In this document: positions 24,455-35,931 of the stretch, in pieces | Numbering within the stretch: the first letter of the stretch is position 1 | Layout of the letters: each line of letters opens with the position of its first letter | NCBI RefSeq assembly: GCF_019393635.1 | Contig: NC_057866.1 | Span: 277,830,874 to 277,894,873 of the forward strand | Direction: 5' to 3' | Length of the DNA: 64,000 nucleotides | From: Dromiciops gliroides | Taxonomy: Eukaryota > Chordata > Mammalia > Microbiotheria > Microbiotheriidae | The notes under the pieces: model-generated | The model's database searches: none | Seen by the model: only the letters and a program-made list of their open reading frames with translations | What the model was told of the DNA's origin: nothing | Program-made: the position numbers and the translations under genes

Positions 24455-24700
24455 ATTAGGGTCCAGCCTGTGTGCAGAATGCCTGGGATGTCACCCCCCA
24501 CGGGGAAGAACTGATGTGATGGAAGTGCATTGGAGAGATGTGGAGCATGTGTAGACAGTCTACACCTGGTTCTGGTCTGCTGACCACGTAGTAAATGGCA
24601 GCCTCTTTGGTTTTAGCTGCAGACTCAGAACTGGGCTCACTCAACCGTTACCAGGTGTTCTTGGTTGCCATCTGTTAGTCTGACTCCATTGCTGGTGGCA
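24455..24700 (+). repeat. unnamed repeat family B, copy 2
   Basis: Contains tggagcatgtgtagacagtc, ctggttctggtctgctgacc acgtagtaaa and agaactgggctcac; same orientation as 21,313, 3.1 kb away. Confidence 0.55.
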
Positions 24701-25161
24701 TCCAGCGACAATAATGAGACAGTGACATAGAGAGAGACCTTGGGCCTTCTCCTCTGAGGCCAGCATGCAGCCCCATGGAAATGGGCCTTGGTCCTTTGGT
24801 GTCACCATTTATTCTTTTCCACTTCAGGGGATTAATCTGAAGGATTAATCGAGTCCCTGTGAGTTTTGAAGGGTTAGGAGAACCAGCCTCAGGAAGTGTG
24901 TGCTGGATTTTGTATCAATGTACCAAAAAGCAAGGAATGAGATTCCAGACCCAGCCCAGTGTGAACATAGAGAACTCGTGGCTGTTAGGACACACTTGGA
25001 CATGAGCTTGGTGGGACCAATGTAAGGTAGAAACTCTGCTAAGTCAGAACCCATTATATCTAGAGCCTGAAGTGGGATGGGAAGAGTGTGCCCCAAGGTG
25101 AAAATGTAGAGCTGATGATGTTAATTGATTACATGTACCCGGAGTGATACTAAGTGGCTAA

Positions 25162-25163
<2 letters not shown>

Positions 25164-25229
<66 letters not shown>
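25164..25229. repeat. (GT)n microsatellite
   Basis: Pure GT, about 33 units. Confidence 0.97.
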
Positions 25230-25231
<2 letters not shown>

Positions 25232-27082
25232 GCACTGATGGGGGCTTACCACAGTATGAGAGAAAAGATACCCAACCCCTCAGGATACTCCCAAACGTTA
25301 AGAGGGCACTGTAGCCAGTCTTGGTTGGGGAGAGTGACTCCAGACAGTTCTTGTCAAACCTGAAACCTCTACCCTCCCTTCCCCTAAGATAAAGCCCACT
25401 CCTCCAAGCTAAGTGCCACTCGACTTCTGAGAGAGGTCCCTTGTTCTGGGCTTCCTATTTGCCTAGCTGTGTTACCTTGGGCAAATTACTGAACCTCTCT
25501 GAGCTCCAGTGCCTTCAAATGGGAATAATTAGGCTTGTACTCCCTGCTCCATAAGGTGATGAAGAAGCTGCTTTCTGAGTCTCTAAGCACTCCATAGAGA
25601 AGGGTCTGCCCCAGGTACAGCCCCTTTTCAAGGCACCTGCTCAGCCTTGGGACGGCAGCTTCATCCTAACCCTTTTTCCCAGTCTCATCTCCCCTACCCT
25701 CTCCCTTGATGGTGATTATCCTGCAGGACCCAAGAGTTCCGCGTGAGACCCTGGCACAAGACCCAGTCTTGGCACCATTCCTGCCCAGAGAGCCCTAGAA
25801 TCAGGTGTCCTTCTGGACCCCCGTCTGTCCATCCTGGTCTTCATTAAAGTTAGTGGCAAGAGAAGGGGAAGAGAGGTAGAAGAGGGGATAAAGGTAGGAT
25901 CTTGCATAATAAAATGACATCTCAGGAGGTTAAACTCTGCCAGCCTCCAAAACACTGATATGATCACCTGACCTTGAGGTCACTACTCCTGATTTTGTCT
26001 AAGGCCACTTGATTTGTATCAGGAATCCAGGGGCAGCCATAGAAGACTATGGAGCATGGGAGTCCCCACAGAGTGGGCTGCACCTACACAGGAACACCAT
26101 CTACATCATCCCCAACAAGTGGTTGTCCAGCTTCTGCTTGCAGTCCCCCGGAGGAACAGGAGCCCACCACCTCCCACGCACCCCATTCCACTTTGGGATG
26201 ACTCCATTGGTAAGATTTTCCTGGCATCAGACCTTCCCACATTGCCCTCCTCCACCAGTTTGAAGACCCAGCCTCAGTTTCCCCCAAATGAGATGGGGGA
26301 GCTGGAGTTAGTGATCCTGGCATCCTTCCCTGCTCCAGCTCCCAGAAGCCTGAGGTTACATGTGCACAAGAGGACTGTGGGGATTCCCTCCCACTCCCTG
26401 TCTAGAGGGGAAATGGCTCCAGATAAGTCTGTGGAAGCCTCAGCTCCTCTGGGGCTCCCCAGCCCAGGAAGGCGGGTCCTTCCCTGATCTGTCAGGAATT
26501 GGCCCCTGGGGAAGGACAGGCTGTCCTACTCCATGCTGGGCTGGGCATTGCCAGACCTGAGGGCAGGAGATGGAGAAGAGGAGCCCCCATCCATATCCTC
26601 TCTACAAGGTATGGTGGAGGCTTTCTCCAGGAAGTGGGGGATGAGCCGGAGGGCACAGGAAGCAGAGGGAGGCTCCTCTGTGTCTGCCACTCTCTAGCTG
26701 TGGGCACTGGCCTGCTCACAGCAAATATTTGAACCCGCCAGGCTGGGAGCCAGCCCTCACTCCACTTCCTGGACAATCAGGGCACAGTCATCTGGGCCCA
26801 AGGACCACGCCAAGAGCCTGGAGGACCCCGAACAACAGATGAGACGGAAATGAGCTGCCTCTAGGGTTGAAGCCCTGAGCCCGTTCCAAGAGGCGGCATG
26901 CTGTGGGCATGCTTGCTGATGGCTGGCCGAGGGAAAGTGGCTGCCTGGAGAGGGCAGGAAGGGCAGAGAGCTGTCTGCAAAGCCCCGGCAGGCAGCAAGC
27001 CAGAGCCTCTGTTGAGCCTCCCACTGCTCCTGCAGACCCCATGGGACCCTGCACCCAAGCTGACCCCCGGTGCCCTAAGCTG

Positions 27083-27132
27083 CTACACCCACATGCACAC
27101 ACATACACACAGGCACACACGCACATACACAA
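27083..27132. repeat. short interrupted (CA)n
   Basis: cacac, acatgcacac and tacacac blocks, degenerate. Confidence 0.85.
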
Positions 27133-27519
27133 TCCAGGCGGCCAGGCCTTTTCACCAGGCAGCATCTGGCCAGCAGAGCCGAGCCCAGCTCTCCTGACAT
27201 ACCCAAGGCTAGCACAAGGGCCTTATTCCCCTGTGGTGGGCATCAGCAGAGGCTTTGCTCTCCCAAGCCCAGGGTGGGGAACCTGTCTTCAGCCAGTCCA
27301 TGATGCTCGGCAGATTGTGGGTGACTCACAGAAAAGGAGGGACTGATCAGGGTGGACAAGAAGATGAAAAGGTGGCCCAGTGGGGCATGACCCTACCGGC
27401 TTGCCCACCAAGGCCTGCCATCTTTCCACACAGCTGCTCAGAAACAGTCTCACTCAGCCCCATGACCACTTTGAGGGAAGACTGTGGGCGTTGTCCTAAT
27501 GTGGGGTCCTCCCCACATT

Positions 27520-27898
27520 AGAGCCATAGGCTCATACGATCCTGGGTCCAAAACTGAAAGGGACGTCAGAGGTCCTCTAATCCAACTCCTTATTTTACAG
27601 AAGAAGAAACTGAGGCACAGAGATGTGTAGAGGAGAGAGCACCATCCTTGTGGCCCCCAGCGATGGCAGGGACACACCTCCACACTGGCCCATACAAGAG
27701 CCCCAGTGTGGCCAGCAGGTTAGATGCCAGCCTTCTTGAAGTGTACCATTCTGCTGGAGGGGTGGCCCTTTCTGCAAGAGGCCATTCCTGGTCCCCCAGC
27801 AAAGGGACTTGCCCAGCTAGGATCACACAGCTAGGAAGTGTCTCTGGCAGGATTCGAACTCAGGTCTTCCCGAGTCTACCCACAGCACCACCTAGCGG
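27520..27898 (-). mobile_element. MIR, split
   Basis: 5' part at 27,540-27,630 (ttattttacagaagaagaaa) and head at 27,805-27,898 (ggatcacacagctaggaagt), separated by about 170 bp of unrelated sequence. Confidence 0.6.
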
Positions 27899-28519
27899 CC
27901 TCTGCCACAACTGTGGCCAGCATCCTCACCATATCTGTCTTCCTTCACTATCTACTACCACATTTGTCATATCAAAGAATCTAGAATCTGAAGAGATCTA
28001 CAGGCCCCCATGGCCCAGGCCTCAGGAGAACTAGAGTCCCCCCGCACCTCATCCTTAGCAGGTGTTCCATCCATCCTTGACTCACATACTTCCAAAGAAG
28101 GGGAGCTCACCACCTTTCCAAGTATCTTCACTAGGAAATGTTTCCTGAATCCAGCTTCCCTTGGCCTTTTTGCAATTCCCCCCCATTCCTGCTCCTGGTT
28201 CTGCCTTTGGGGGCCAAGCAGAGAGAACAAGCCCAACCCCTGCTCCATGTGACAGCTGCTTAAACCCCTGAAGACAATCTCCATCCTCACTGAGCCCTCT
28301 CACAGCCCCAGTCCCCTCAAAGAGTCTATGTAGGAGGCTACAGACCCTCCACTGCCCAGGTGCCCTGATCCTCAGGGGAATGAGGCCCTGCTGAGGTGAG
28401 GTGCAGGCAGAGGGCAGCAGGACCCTCCCCTCCCTGTGCCTGTCAATGCAAGCCACACTGGCATCTGCTTCCTGCCTCAAGCACCGGCATGATCACTGTC
28501 ATTGTCACTGTAACCATGT

Positions 28520-28617
28520 CCCTCCCCTCCCTCCTCCTCTTCCTCCTCCTCCTCTCCCTCCTCCTCCTCTCCCTCCTCCTCCCCCCTCCTCCTCCTCTCC
28601 CGCCTCCTCTCCCCCTT
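28520..28617. repeat. (TCC)n pyrimidine tract
   Basis: About 98 bp of TCC/CTCC units in PDGFRL intron 1, about 400 bp from exon 1. Confidence 0.93.
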
Positions 28618-29020
28618 AAGTCCGACAAACTTCTTGCGGTCTCCCTCCGTGGCCAGACCCTTGCAGTTCGGACAGTCGAGGGCAGGGGGTGGGTTCTCCG
28701 AGTGGGCCTCTCCCCTCCCCCACCTCAAACCTAAGGCTTCTGAACCCCCCACCCGCGGGGTGGGACAGTAGCGGCAGGGCTGCCAGGAAGAGGGGTGGTG
28801 GGTCTCCGTTCCCAGGAATGGGTGGGGTGGGCTCCCTTCCCCCTCCCCAGACACGTGGACACGGACGGGCCTGGCAGGGATGCATGACTACTTTAGACAA
28901 GGGGGATAGTACGGGATTTAGGGGACTGACATCCTCGGTGGAGATCTCCTGCGCCAGACCACGGAGTCTAGTGTCCCCCCACTCCCAGCCCGCAGCCCCC
29001 CACCTCCGTCAAGCCCTCAC

Positions 29021-29108
29021 CTGTGGACAGTGCCTCGGGTAGCAGTAGCAGCAGCAGCAGCAGCACCAGCAGCGGGGGGACAAGGCGGGGCCCCCTGGAC
29101 TGCGGCAT
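29021..29108 (-). CDS. PDGFRL: PDGFRL exon 1, start codon and signal peptide
   Basis: ATG at 29,106-29,108 opens MPQSRGPRLVPPLLVL, followed by a run of leucines, PEALSTG and a GTGAGG donor. The basic N-terminus, hydrophobic core and small residues make a classical secretory signal peptide. The leucines come mostly from repeated CTG codons. The exon ends one base into a codon, matching exon 2. PDGFRL is a secreted or matrix-associated protein with two Ig-like domains resembling the ligand-binding part of PDGF receptors, and is a candidate tumour suppressor in humans. The human signal peptide sequence differs, as such exons commonly do; assignment rests on phase, position, the CpG-rich upstream region and the next exon. 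Confidence 0.82.
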
Positions 29109-29370
29109 CTTCCTCCGCAGCTCCAGCCTCAGCTCCGTGCTCAGCCCCAGCTGCCTCCCTGTCCCCCGGCCAGAGCAGAACTCCTTTGGAGGTTGAATTG
29201 GTTGGCTAAGCAGAGAGCTCCCCACCTGCCCTCTGGCGGTCACTCTCGGGAAGGGCCGAGAGGAGAGTCCGGGCCGGCCGGGGCTGCTGCCAGGGGCGCT
29301 TTGGAGCCCGCGGACCCGGGAGGGCGGCAGACCCCGGAGGCCGGCCAACCCCCTCAGGTTCCAGAGGACA
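29021..29370 (-). promoter_or_regulatory. PDGFRL CpG-rich promoter and 5' UTR region
   Basis: GC content and CpG frequency rise sharply here (for example ggccggccggggctg and gcccgcggacccggg near 29,270-29,330) compared with the AT-rich flanks. It surrounds the PDGFRL start codon and extends about 260 bp upstream of it. I see no clear TATA box, as expected of a CpG-island promoter. The transcription start is not determinable from sequence alone. Confidence 0.6.
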
Positions 29371-29679
29371 CTCGGGATCAGCCAGGGGTAAGGACCTGCC
29401 CAGGGTCACCTCTAGCATCGTAGATCCAGAGCAGGGCCGCAGAGGTCACTTACACCAAGCCCCTCGTTTTTACAGAGGAGGAAACTGAGGCTGGGGAGGG
29501 GGCCACCCAGAGAGTACGTGGGCAGGGTCTGGAGTCCAGCCACAAGCGGGAGCTGACTGGGGTCCTCTGACTCGGCCCAAGGCCACCTTATTGACAAGCA
29601 CCAATTAAGCACCTGCTGGGTGCTAGGAACCGAACGAGGTATGGGGTCCCCAAAGGTCCAGGGGAAATAGTTCCCGCAG

Positions 29680-29990
29680 CTTCACCACGCCTCCAGTTCT
29701 ATGCCCCTCGCCTTTATCCTGTCTGTGGCTCGTTATTAGTGGGCTGTCTCCCCCACCACACTGGAAGCTCTTTAGGGCAGGCTGGATTTATTTCTGCCTT
29801 TCTTTGTATACTCGGCACTCAGCACAAAGTCTGCACACAGGAGGGGCTTAATAGATGCTTATTTAATCAGTGTTGACTGACCTTTGCCAGAAAGTCTTCC
29901 CTGATGTCCCAAGTCGGTAACTATCGGCTTCCCGGGGTTTAGCACAGCTCCCGGCACATAGTAGGCACTTAACAGAGCCTTCTTGACTTA
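29680..29990 (+). mobile_element. two L2 tails
   Basis: One terminus at 29,700-29,880 and a second partial one at 29,885-29,990 (cccggcacatagtaggcact). They lie just upstream of the PDGFRL CpG-rich region. Confidence 0.65.
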
Positions 29991-30049
29991 AATCAAGAAA
30001 ATTACATTCTATGGAGAGCTAGATACACATACATCTGTAGTCCGTGTGT

Positions 30050-30690
30050 GTGTCTATACATAAATGTTATACACATAGAGGACAGAAACAAGGCAGGACT
30101 GAAGGGAGGGAGCCATCTGTAAAGGCTTCATGTAGATGGAGGCGTCTGAGCAATGAAGGAAGGGATTCTGGGATGGGAGGGAGGAAGGCTGACCAGGCAT
30201 GCGGGACAGCCAGTGAGAATGCACAGAGACCAGAGTAAGGAACACCAACAAGTCCAGTCTGCCTGGGCTATAGTGGGAATGAGGAAGAGGCAGGAGGGGG
30301 CAGTCGATGAAGGATTTTGCATGCCAAACATAGCTTTCTGTATTGGATCCTGGAGGCAATAGGCAGCCACTAGAGGTGAAGGTGGAGGTGGGTGGCGATC
30401 AGAGCTGCACTTTAAGAAAGTCACTTCAGTGGTTGAATGGATTAGAGCAGGGAGAGACTGGAAGCAGACATCCCCCACCCCACCCTGGCAGATATTGTCA
30501 TAGTCCTGCTGGGGGTGGGTGGGTGAGGAGGGTCTGCACCAGGGTGGGGGCAGTTATCAGAGGAGAGAAGGGGGCTTATGAGAGAGATTGCAAAGGTGAA
30601 CTCCACAGGCGCTGGCAACAGCGTGGATGTGGAGAATCAGAGAGAGGACTCAGGGATCACTCCTACAGGCAGGGGGACATGGGGGAAGCA
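30050..30690 (-). mobile_element. antisense L2, 3' part of ORF2
   Basis: On the minus strand, broken frames resemble the CR1/L2 reverse transcriptase C-terminal region (e.g. SPLVAAYCLQDPIQKA). It probably belongs to the same insertion as 32,090-33,600. Confidence 0.6.
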
Positions 30691-31139
30691 TGAGTTCCAC
30701 TGGACACCCTGTGAAACCATGAACCTCCACTATGTATGGCTTGGTGTTTAAACTATGTTTCAGGTTTAACATGTTTGTTTCAACATTGCCCGGCTCTTCT
30801 GGATCCCCTTCTGGAAGTCCTCTCCTATTTGTTTTTTAAAATGTTCCAATTGATGGTTTTCTTCTTTCCCTCCCCCTATTTCTGTTATTACTTTCACTCA
30901 TCTTCCCTTTATTCCCCTACTCCCAAGTGAAAGGCTTCCCGGTAATAAGTCTATTACAGTCCTTGTTACTTTTCACCACTCTCGCTCTCATTGGCAAGTT
31001 GAGCACCCAGAGGGAAGCTGGCTACTTCTCCTTATGGGGCATTAGGGGTAACTCTGAGGGTGTATGGTGGCTAGACTAGTCTTTGGTACTATGCCTCTTG
31101 AACTACCTCCTCATTGATGATCAGGTATCCAGTCATATC

Positions 31140-31225
31140 TATACTAGATCAAATGAGACAATATGTGTAAAGTGCTTGGCACAATGCCTAGCACACAGTA
31201 GGTGCTTTTAATAAATGCTTATTCT
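31140..31225 (+). mobile_element. L2 tail fragment
   Basis: Contains gtaaagtgcttggcacaatg and cacagtaggtgcttttaata. Confidence 0.6.
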
Positions 31226-31229
31226 CTTT

Positions 31230-31870
31230 CCTCCTTCCCTTCCCTTGATTCTTTGTCTTGTGCACCTAATCTCATCCATTAATCAACATTTCTCATTTTT
31301 TCCACCAGTGCCAGACAGTTTTGATGATTATTACTTTAGAATATAGTTTGACATCTGGTACTGCTAGGCTCTCTTCCTGCCCACTTTTTTCATTATTTCT
31401 TTTGAAATTCTTGAGCTTTTGATTCTCTAGATGAAATCTGTTATTTTGTTCTAGTCATATAAAATTACCCTTGGGTTGTTTGAATGTCATGATACTGAAT
31501 CTGTACATGAATGTCTTAATTCACTTTTATTAAATTGGCAGTGCCCAACCATGAACAATTATGATCTCTCCTCTTACTTAGTTCTGTGTTTATTTCAATA
31601 AAGAATATTTAGTAGTTGTATTCACAAAGTTCCTGTTTGTGTCTTGGGAGGTGGCTCTCAGACATTTCCTATATCTTGTGGTCAGTTTGAGTGGAATTTC
31701 TTTTTTAATCTATTCCTGATGTTTTTTTTAATATACAGAAAGTTTGATGATTTTTGTGGATGTATTTTATATCCCACTATTTTTATTCAAGTTACTAATT
31801 GTTTCAATTAATTTTTGTGGTTTTTTTCTGATCTTTTTTCTTGATCTCAAATTTCCCTCTTTATAACTTC
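31230..31870 (-). mobile_element. antisense L1 ORF2 relic
   Basis: Resembles the reverse complement of the C-terminal part of mammalian L1 ORF2, e.g. tactttagaatatagtttga and gtgtcttgggaggtgg. It is strongly diverged and nested within the broken L2 of 30.05-33.6 kb. Confidence 0.55.
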
Positions 31871-31879
31871 TCTCTGTTG

Positions 31880-32060
31880 CTGCCATCTCCAGTCGTCCTG
31901 ATGTATTACATCTTGCCACTGGACCCAGATGTCTCTAGAGGAGAATGAGGTTGGTGACCTTGCATAGCTCTCCCTCACTTAAATCTACACCAGTGAAAGT
32001 TATGACATCACCCCAATATCAAGGTCCTCTTTGAGAAGGAAAGACAAACAACTGTTGCTC
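31880..32060 (-). repeat. unnamed repeat family A, copy 2
   Basis: Reverse orientation: gccatctccagtcgtcctga, actggacccagatg, aggttggtgacc, then cctctttgagaaggaa, the mirror of copies at 19,155 and 47,737. Confidence 0.7.
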
Positions 32061-32089
32061 CTACTTGCTCATTATAGAGATAAGCAGAT

Positions 32090-33600
32090 AAGGAGCCGCT
32101 GGAGTTTATTCAGGAGGGGAATGACAGGCCTTGACTTGGATGTGGGGGAGTGGGGGTGGAGAGACAGTGAGGAGTCCAGGATGACTCCTAGGTTAGGAGC
32201 CTGAGGGCCTGGAAGGATGGTGGTGCCCTCTACAGTAACAGGGAAGGTGGAGGGAGCAAAATAATGAGTTCAATTTGGAGCATATTGAGATGAGGATATA
32301 TGTCTTCTGGACATCCAGTTCAAAGTCTGACAGGCAGTCGGAAGGAGAAGATCAGAAGTCAGCACAGGCTAGAACAGGACAAGTAGATTTGAGGGGTGAT
32401 CATCAGATCAACAGAGGGACGGGTCATTAAATCCACAAGAGCCAAAGAGATCTCCGAGTGAAGTGGTACAAAGGGAGAAGAGGATCAGGATGGAGCCATG
32501 ATCAGTGGCCATGACCTGGATGAAGAGCCAGATATGTAGGAAGAGAACCAGGCTAGAGTAAAATCAGAGATGCCCACAGAGAAGAGAAGAGAGTGACCGA
32601 CAGTGTCAATAGCTGTGAGAAGTGTGTGTGTGTGGCAATGAACAGAACATAGGTCACTCTGGAATGAGAATGCTCAAAGCCAAAGGGCAAAGAGCTGGGA
32701 AAAGAATGAGAGAAAGGAAGCAGGCGCCCATTGTAGAGGGCCTTCTCCAAGAATTTGGCCACCAAAGAGGGATCACACGAGAGGTCCTTGGGGGATCGGG
32801 GAGCCATGAGCATATTGGTAGGGAGTAGGGAAATAGGTTCTAGACCAGGAGAGATGGCAGATTAGAGAGAGATCGGGGATGATAGAGGGGCAATCTGCCT
32901 GCCACGGAAGGGTGAGCCTCAGCAAGTGGAAGAACCACCTCTTCATGTGGGACAGAGGTGAGGGAGGAAGGAAAGTCAGCCACCATCTTAGAGATGAGGA
33001 GGAGGAGGGGAAAGAGGCAGGCCCTAGAGAATGGTCCCCACATTTTCAGTGGAATAGAAGGCAAATTCTTGGGTGAGACAGTGGGAAGAGGGGGAGCTGT
33101 GGTCAATTTGAGAAAGGATGAAGAAGTTTGGGAAGAATTGCCATGCTGAGCGAGATAATCAATGAAAGAGATTTAAAAGGAGTGGGGGCCCAGTTGAAGT
33201 TATGTAACAAAAAGCTATTGTGGACTTAGTGCCCCATGAGCAGAAGCAAAGCCAGTGGGTGGTGAGAGGGGTTCGGGCAGGCTTAGAGTGAGATTTTTTT
33301 ATAGGGTATGGGGACAAGGAGCTTGGCAGAAAAGGATAGTGTAGAATTGAGCTCATCAAACACGGGGTGAGGACAGGGAAGGGAAGAGAGAACTGAGTGG
33401 TGGAGGGATTGGGGGCACGGTGAAGACTAAAGAACACATTTGGGAGCTGCCAGGCAGAGGGAGAGGTAGAATGAGGTGTGGTGTGATCAGATAAGGAGAT
33501 TTCTGAGCACATAAACACAAACGGACATCCCAGAGGTTGCTGAAAAAGGGGAGGAGAGCTTTACGGTGGGACATAAGGCAGATGTGGGGGGTGGTGCTTG
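32090..33600 (-). mobile_element. antisense L2, reverse transcriptase region
   Basis: Minus-strand translation at 32,553-32,813 gives SLVAKFLEKALYNGRLLPF, matching the L2/CR1 RT finger-palm pattern, and 32,840-33,106 gives the upstream portion. Stops and indels are frequent; this is an old inactive copy. Confidence 0.65.
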
Positions 33601-33632
33601 AGAGGGACAGAAAAAAGGGATTGGGAAGTGGG

Positions 33633-33842
33633 GCAGCTAGGTAGCACAGTGGATAGAGTGCCCAGCCTGCAGTCATGAGTTCAAATCCGGCCTCAGACAC
33701 TGACCGGCTGTGTGACCCTGGGTGAGTCGCTTACCCCTGTTTGCCTCAGTTTCCTCATTTGTAAAATGAGCCGGAGAAGGAAATGGCCTACCCCAAATGG
33801 AGTCAGTCAGACACAACTGAAAAAACGACTCACCGACAACAA
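33633..33842 (+). mobile_element. longer SINE variant with distinct 3' tail
   Basis: Standard tRNA-like head (gggcagctaggtagcacagt), then ctcatttgtaaaatgagccg, ggagaaggaaatggcctacc and a tail ending in cgacaacaa. It matches 22,428-22,630 in reverse. Confidence 0.85.
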
Positions 33843-34589
33843 GGAAATGGTGGTGGAGACTTGGGTTTGAATAATGACATGGAGGGGTTCAGAATCACTG
33901 GCTTGAGGAGCATCTAAGTGAGTGGGCTGTTGCTGCTTTTGTGGAAGGAGTTCCGGTAGGTTATCTGCGTCCCTAAGGGTTTAGTCTCTGGGAGGAGACT
34001 TCGCGGGGCCTTGGCCCGCTGAAGTGCGGAACCAGTCACGGGAGCTGGAGAGATGGCCGGGAGACCAGAGGAGGAAGGAAGCAGGGTGAGGCTTGTTTCT
34101 CTCCTTCCCAGGGAGCCAGGAATAGGCCCAGCTAGGAAATCTGAGCAGGGAACAGGGTGGAAGGGCATTTCTCGGCTTCCCCTGCTGGCCAGTGCCTGAT
34201 GGAATGGTGTTTCTCTCTCCCTTCCCCAAGGCAGGCAAAGGCACGTCCTGGAGAAGGAACTGCTTTTCTCCCCCAGTCGCTGACACTGTGCCTCCAGGGC
34301 AAGCAGGAAGCTGCAGTCTGTTACAGCCCTGGCTAGATCCAAGGGACCTGAGATCTAATCCCACTTCTGACACCAGCTCCGTCACCTGGGGCAAATCTCT
34401 GAAACTCCCTGAGCCTCAGGTTCCCCCCTGGAAAGCAAAAGGGAGATGAGCTCTGAGGTCCCTTGGCTCTCTAGTTAGGACTTAGTCATGTGTTTGCATA
34501 CTTGGCTCCCATGTCACCCTATGGACTAGTGGGGAGGCTTGGTTTGAGCTCAGGCTGAACCCACTGGCAAATGCTGAGCTGACATTCTT

Positions 34590-35085
34590 TTTTTTTTGGT
34601 AATAAAGTATTTTATTTTTTTTTCCCGTTACACGTAAAGATAGTTCTCAACTTTTGTTTATACGAGCTTTCCAATTTCAGATTTTTCTCCCTCCCTTCCC
34701 TCCCTCCCCCCTCCCCTAGACAGCAGGTAATCTGATATAGGTTATATATATACACATAATAACATTAAACATATTTCTGCATTAGTCATGTTATAAGAGA
34801 AAACTCAGAGCAATGATGAAAAACTTCAAAATAGAAAAACAACAGCACCAAAAACAAGAGAAATAGTATGGTTCATTCAGCATCTATACTCCACAGTTCT
34901 TTTTTTTTTCCCCCTGGATTTGGAGATCCTCTTCTATCATGAGTTCCCTGGAACTCTTCTGTACCATTGCATTGGTGAGAAGAATATAGTCCATCACAGG
35001 AGATCAACACTCAATGTTGATGATACTGTGTACAATGTTCTTCTGGTTCTGCTCATCTCACTCATCATCACTGAGCAGACATTCT
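34590..35085 (-). mobile_element. antisense L1 3' end
   Basis: Reverse complement of the same 3' UTR as 16,900-17,250: A-rich end at 34,590, the G-rich patch as ctccctcccttccctccctc, then agaaccagaagaacattgta on the minus strand. Confidence 0.82.
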
Positions 35086-35887
35086 TGAAATCCAGTTGGG
35101 ATGTGAATTTAATTGGGTGGGAAGGGAGGGGTATTTAGGGTCATACACATAGAACTCTCTCTCAGAGCTTTAGAAAACTTGCTTAGCCGGGGTTTGTAAC
35201 CTGGAGTCCAGGAACTTGTTGGGGGTTTTTCCCAATGTTGATAGCTAGATTTCAACACAATTGCTTTCCTTTGTAATCCTCTATATTTTATTGTATGCAT
35301 TAATTTTTTTTCTCATCAGGAGTCCCAAGCTATCAAAGGGAGCCAAGGACACAGAAAAGATTAGGAACTTCTGACTTAGAGTGTGCTGAAGGCAGAATTG
35401 AGGAAGGCTTCGATTTAATAAGCATTTAATTAAGCATCCAATGTGTGTCCTATACTCTGCTGGCCTCCACAGATACAAAGACAAAAATGTCCCTGACCTC
35501 AAGGAGCTTAAATTCCTCAGAGGAGACCATGTGACATGTTCACAAATAGCTAAGTCCAAATCCTACACCAATTTGTACAAAATAATTTCAGGAACTCTAA
35601 CAATTGAGGCCATCAGGAAAGACTTTAGGCAGAAAGTGAAATCTAACCTGTGCTTTGAATAAGAAGCTAGGCTTTCTATAAAACAGAACTAAGGCACAAG
35701 TACATTCCAGATTTGGGGGATGGCCTGTGCAAAGATGGAATGTTGGGTTTGGGGACTAGCTAGTGGCATGTAAAAAAATCAGTAAGATCAAATTGAAATA
35801 ATGCTCTAACGATTTGCAATTTCTTTAGACTATTTTGTAATTCTCTTATACATTCAATTATTTCAGCATTGATAAATGTTTCCTCAC

Positions 35888-35931
35888 CATATATGTATAT
35901 ATATATATATGTATAGAGAGAGAGAGAGAGG
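35888..35931. repeat. (AT)n(AG)n microsatellite
   Basis: atatgtatatat then agagagag; it marks the apparent low-coordinate end of the retroviral remnant. Confidence 0.9.

Larger units (their letters stand above)
18102..29020 (-). other. PDGFRL intron 1
   Basis: This 10.9-kb intron starts GTGAGG and ends CTCCAG in the transcript. It contains SINEs, L1 and MIR pieces and several simple repeats listed separately. Stretches 18,102-19,150, 20,565-21,310, 24,700-25,160, 25,610-27,080 and 27,900-28,520 are unique-looking sequence without a gene I can support. Confidence 0.8.

Noticed and set aside
35100-35930. ERV env gene or 3' LTR
   Set aside because: No repeat of the LTR sequence and no envelope-like pattern was seen. 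The segment 35,380-35,780 looks like another old dispersed repeat.
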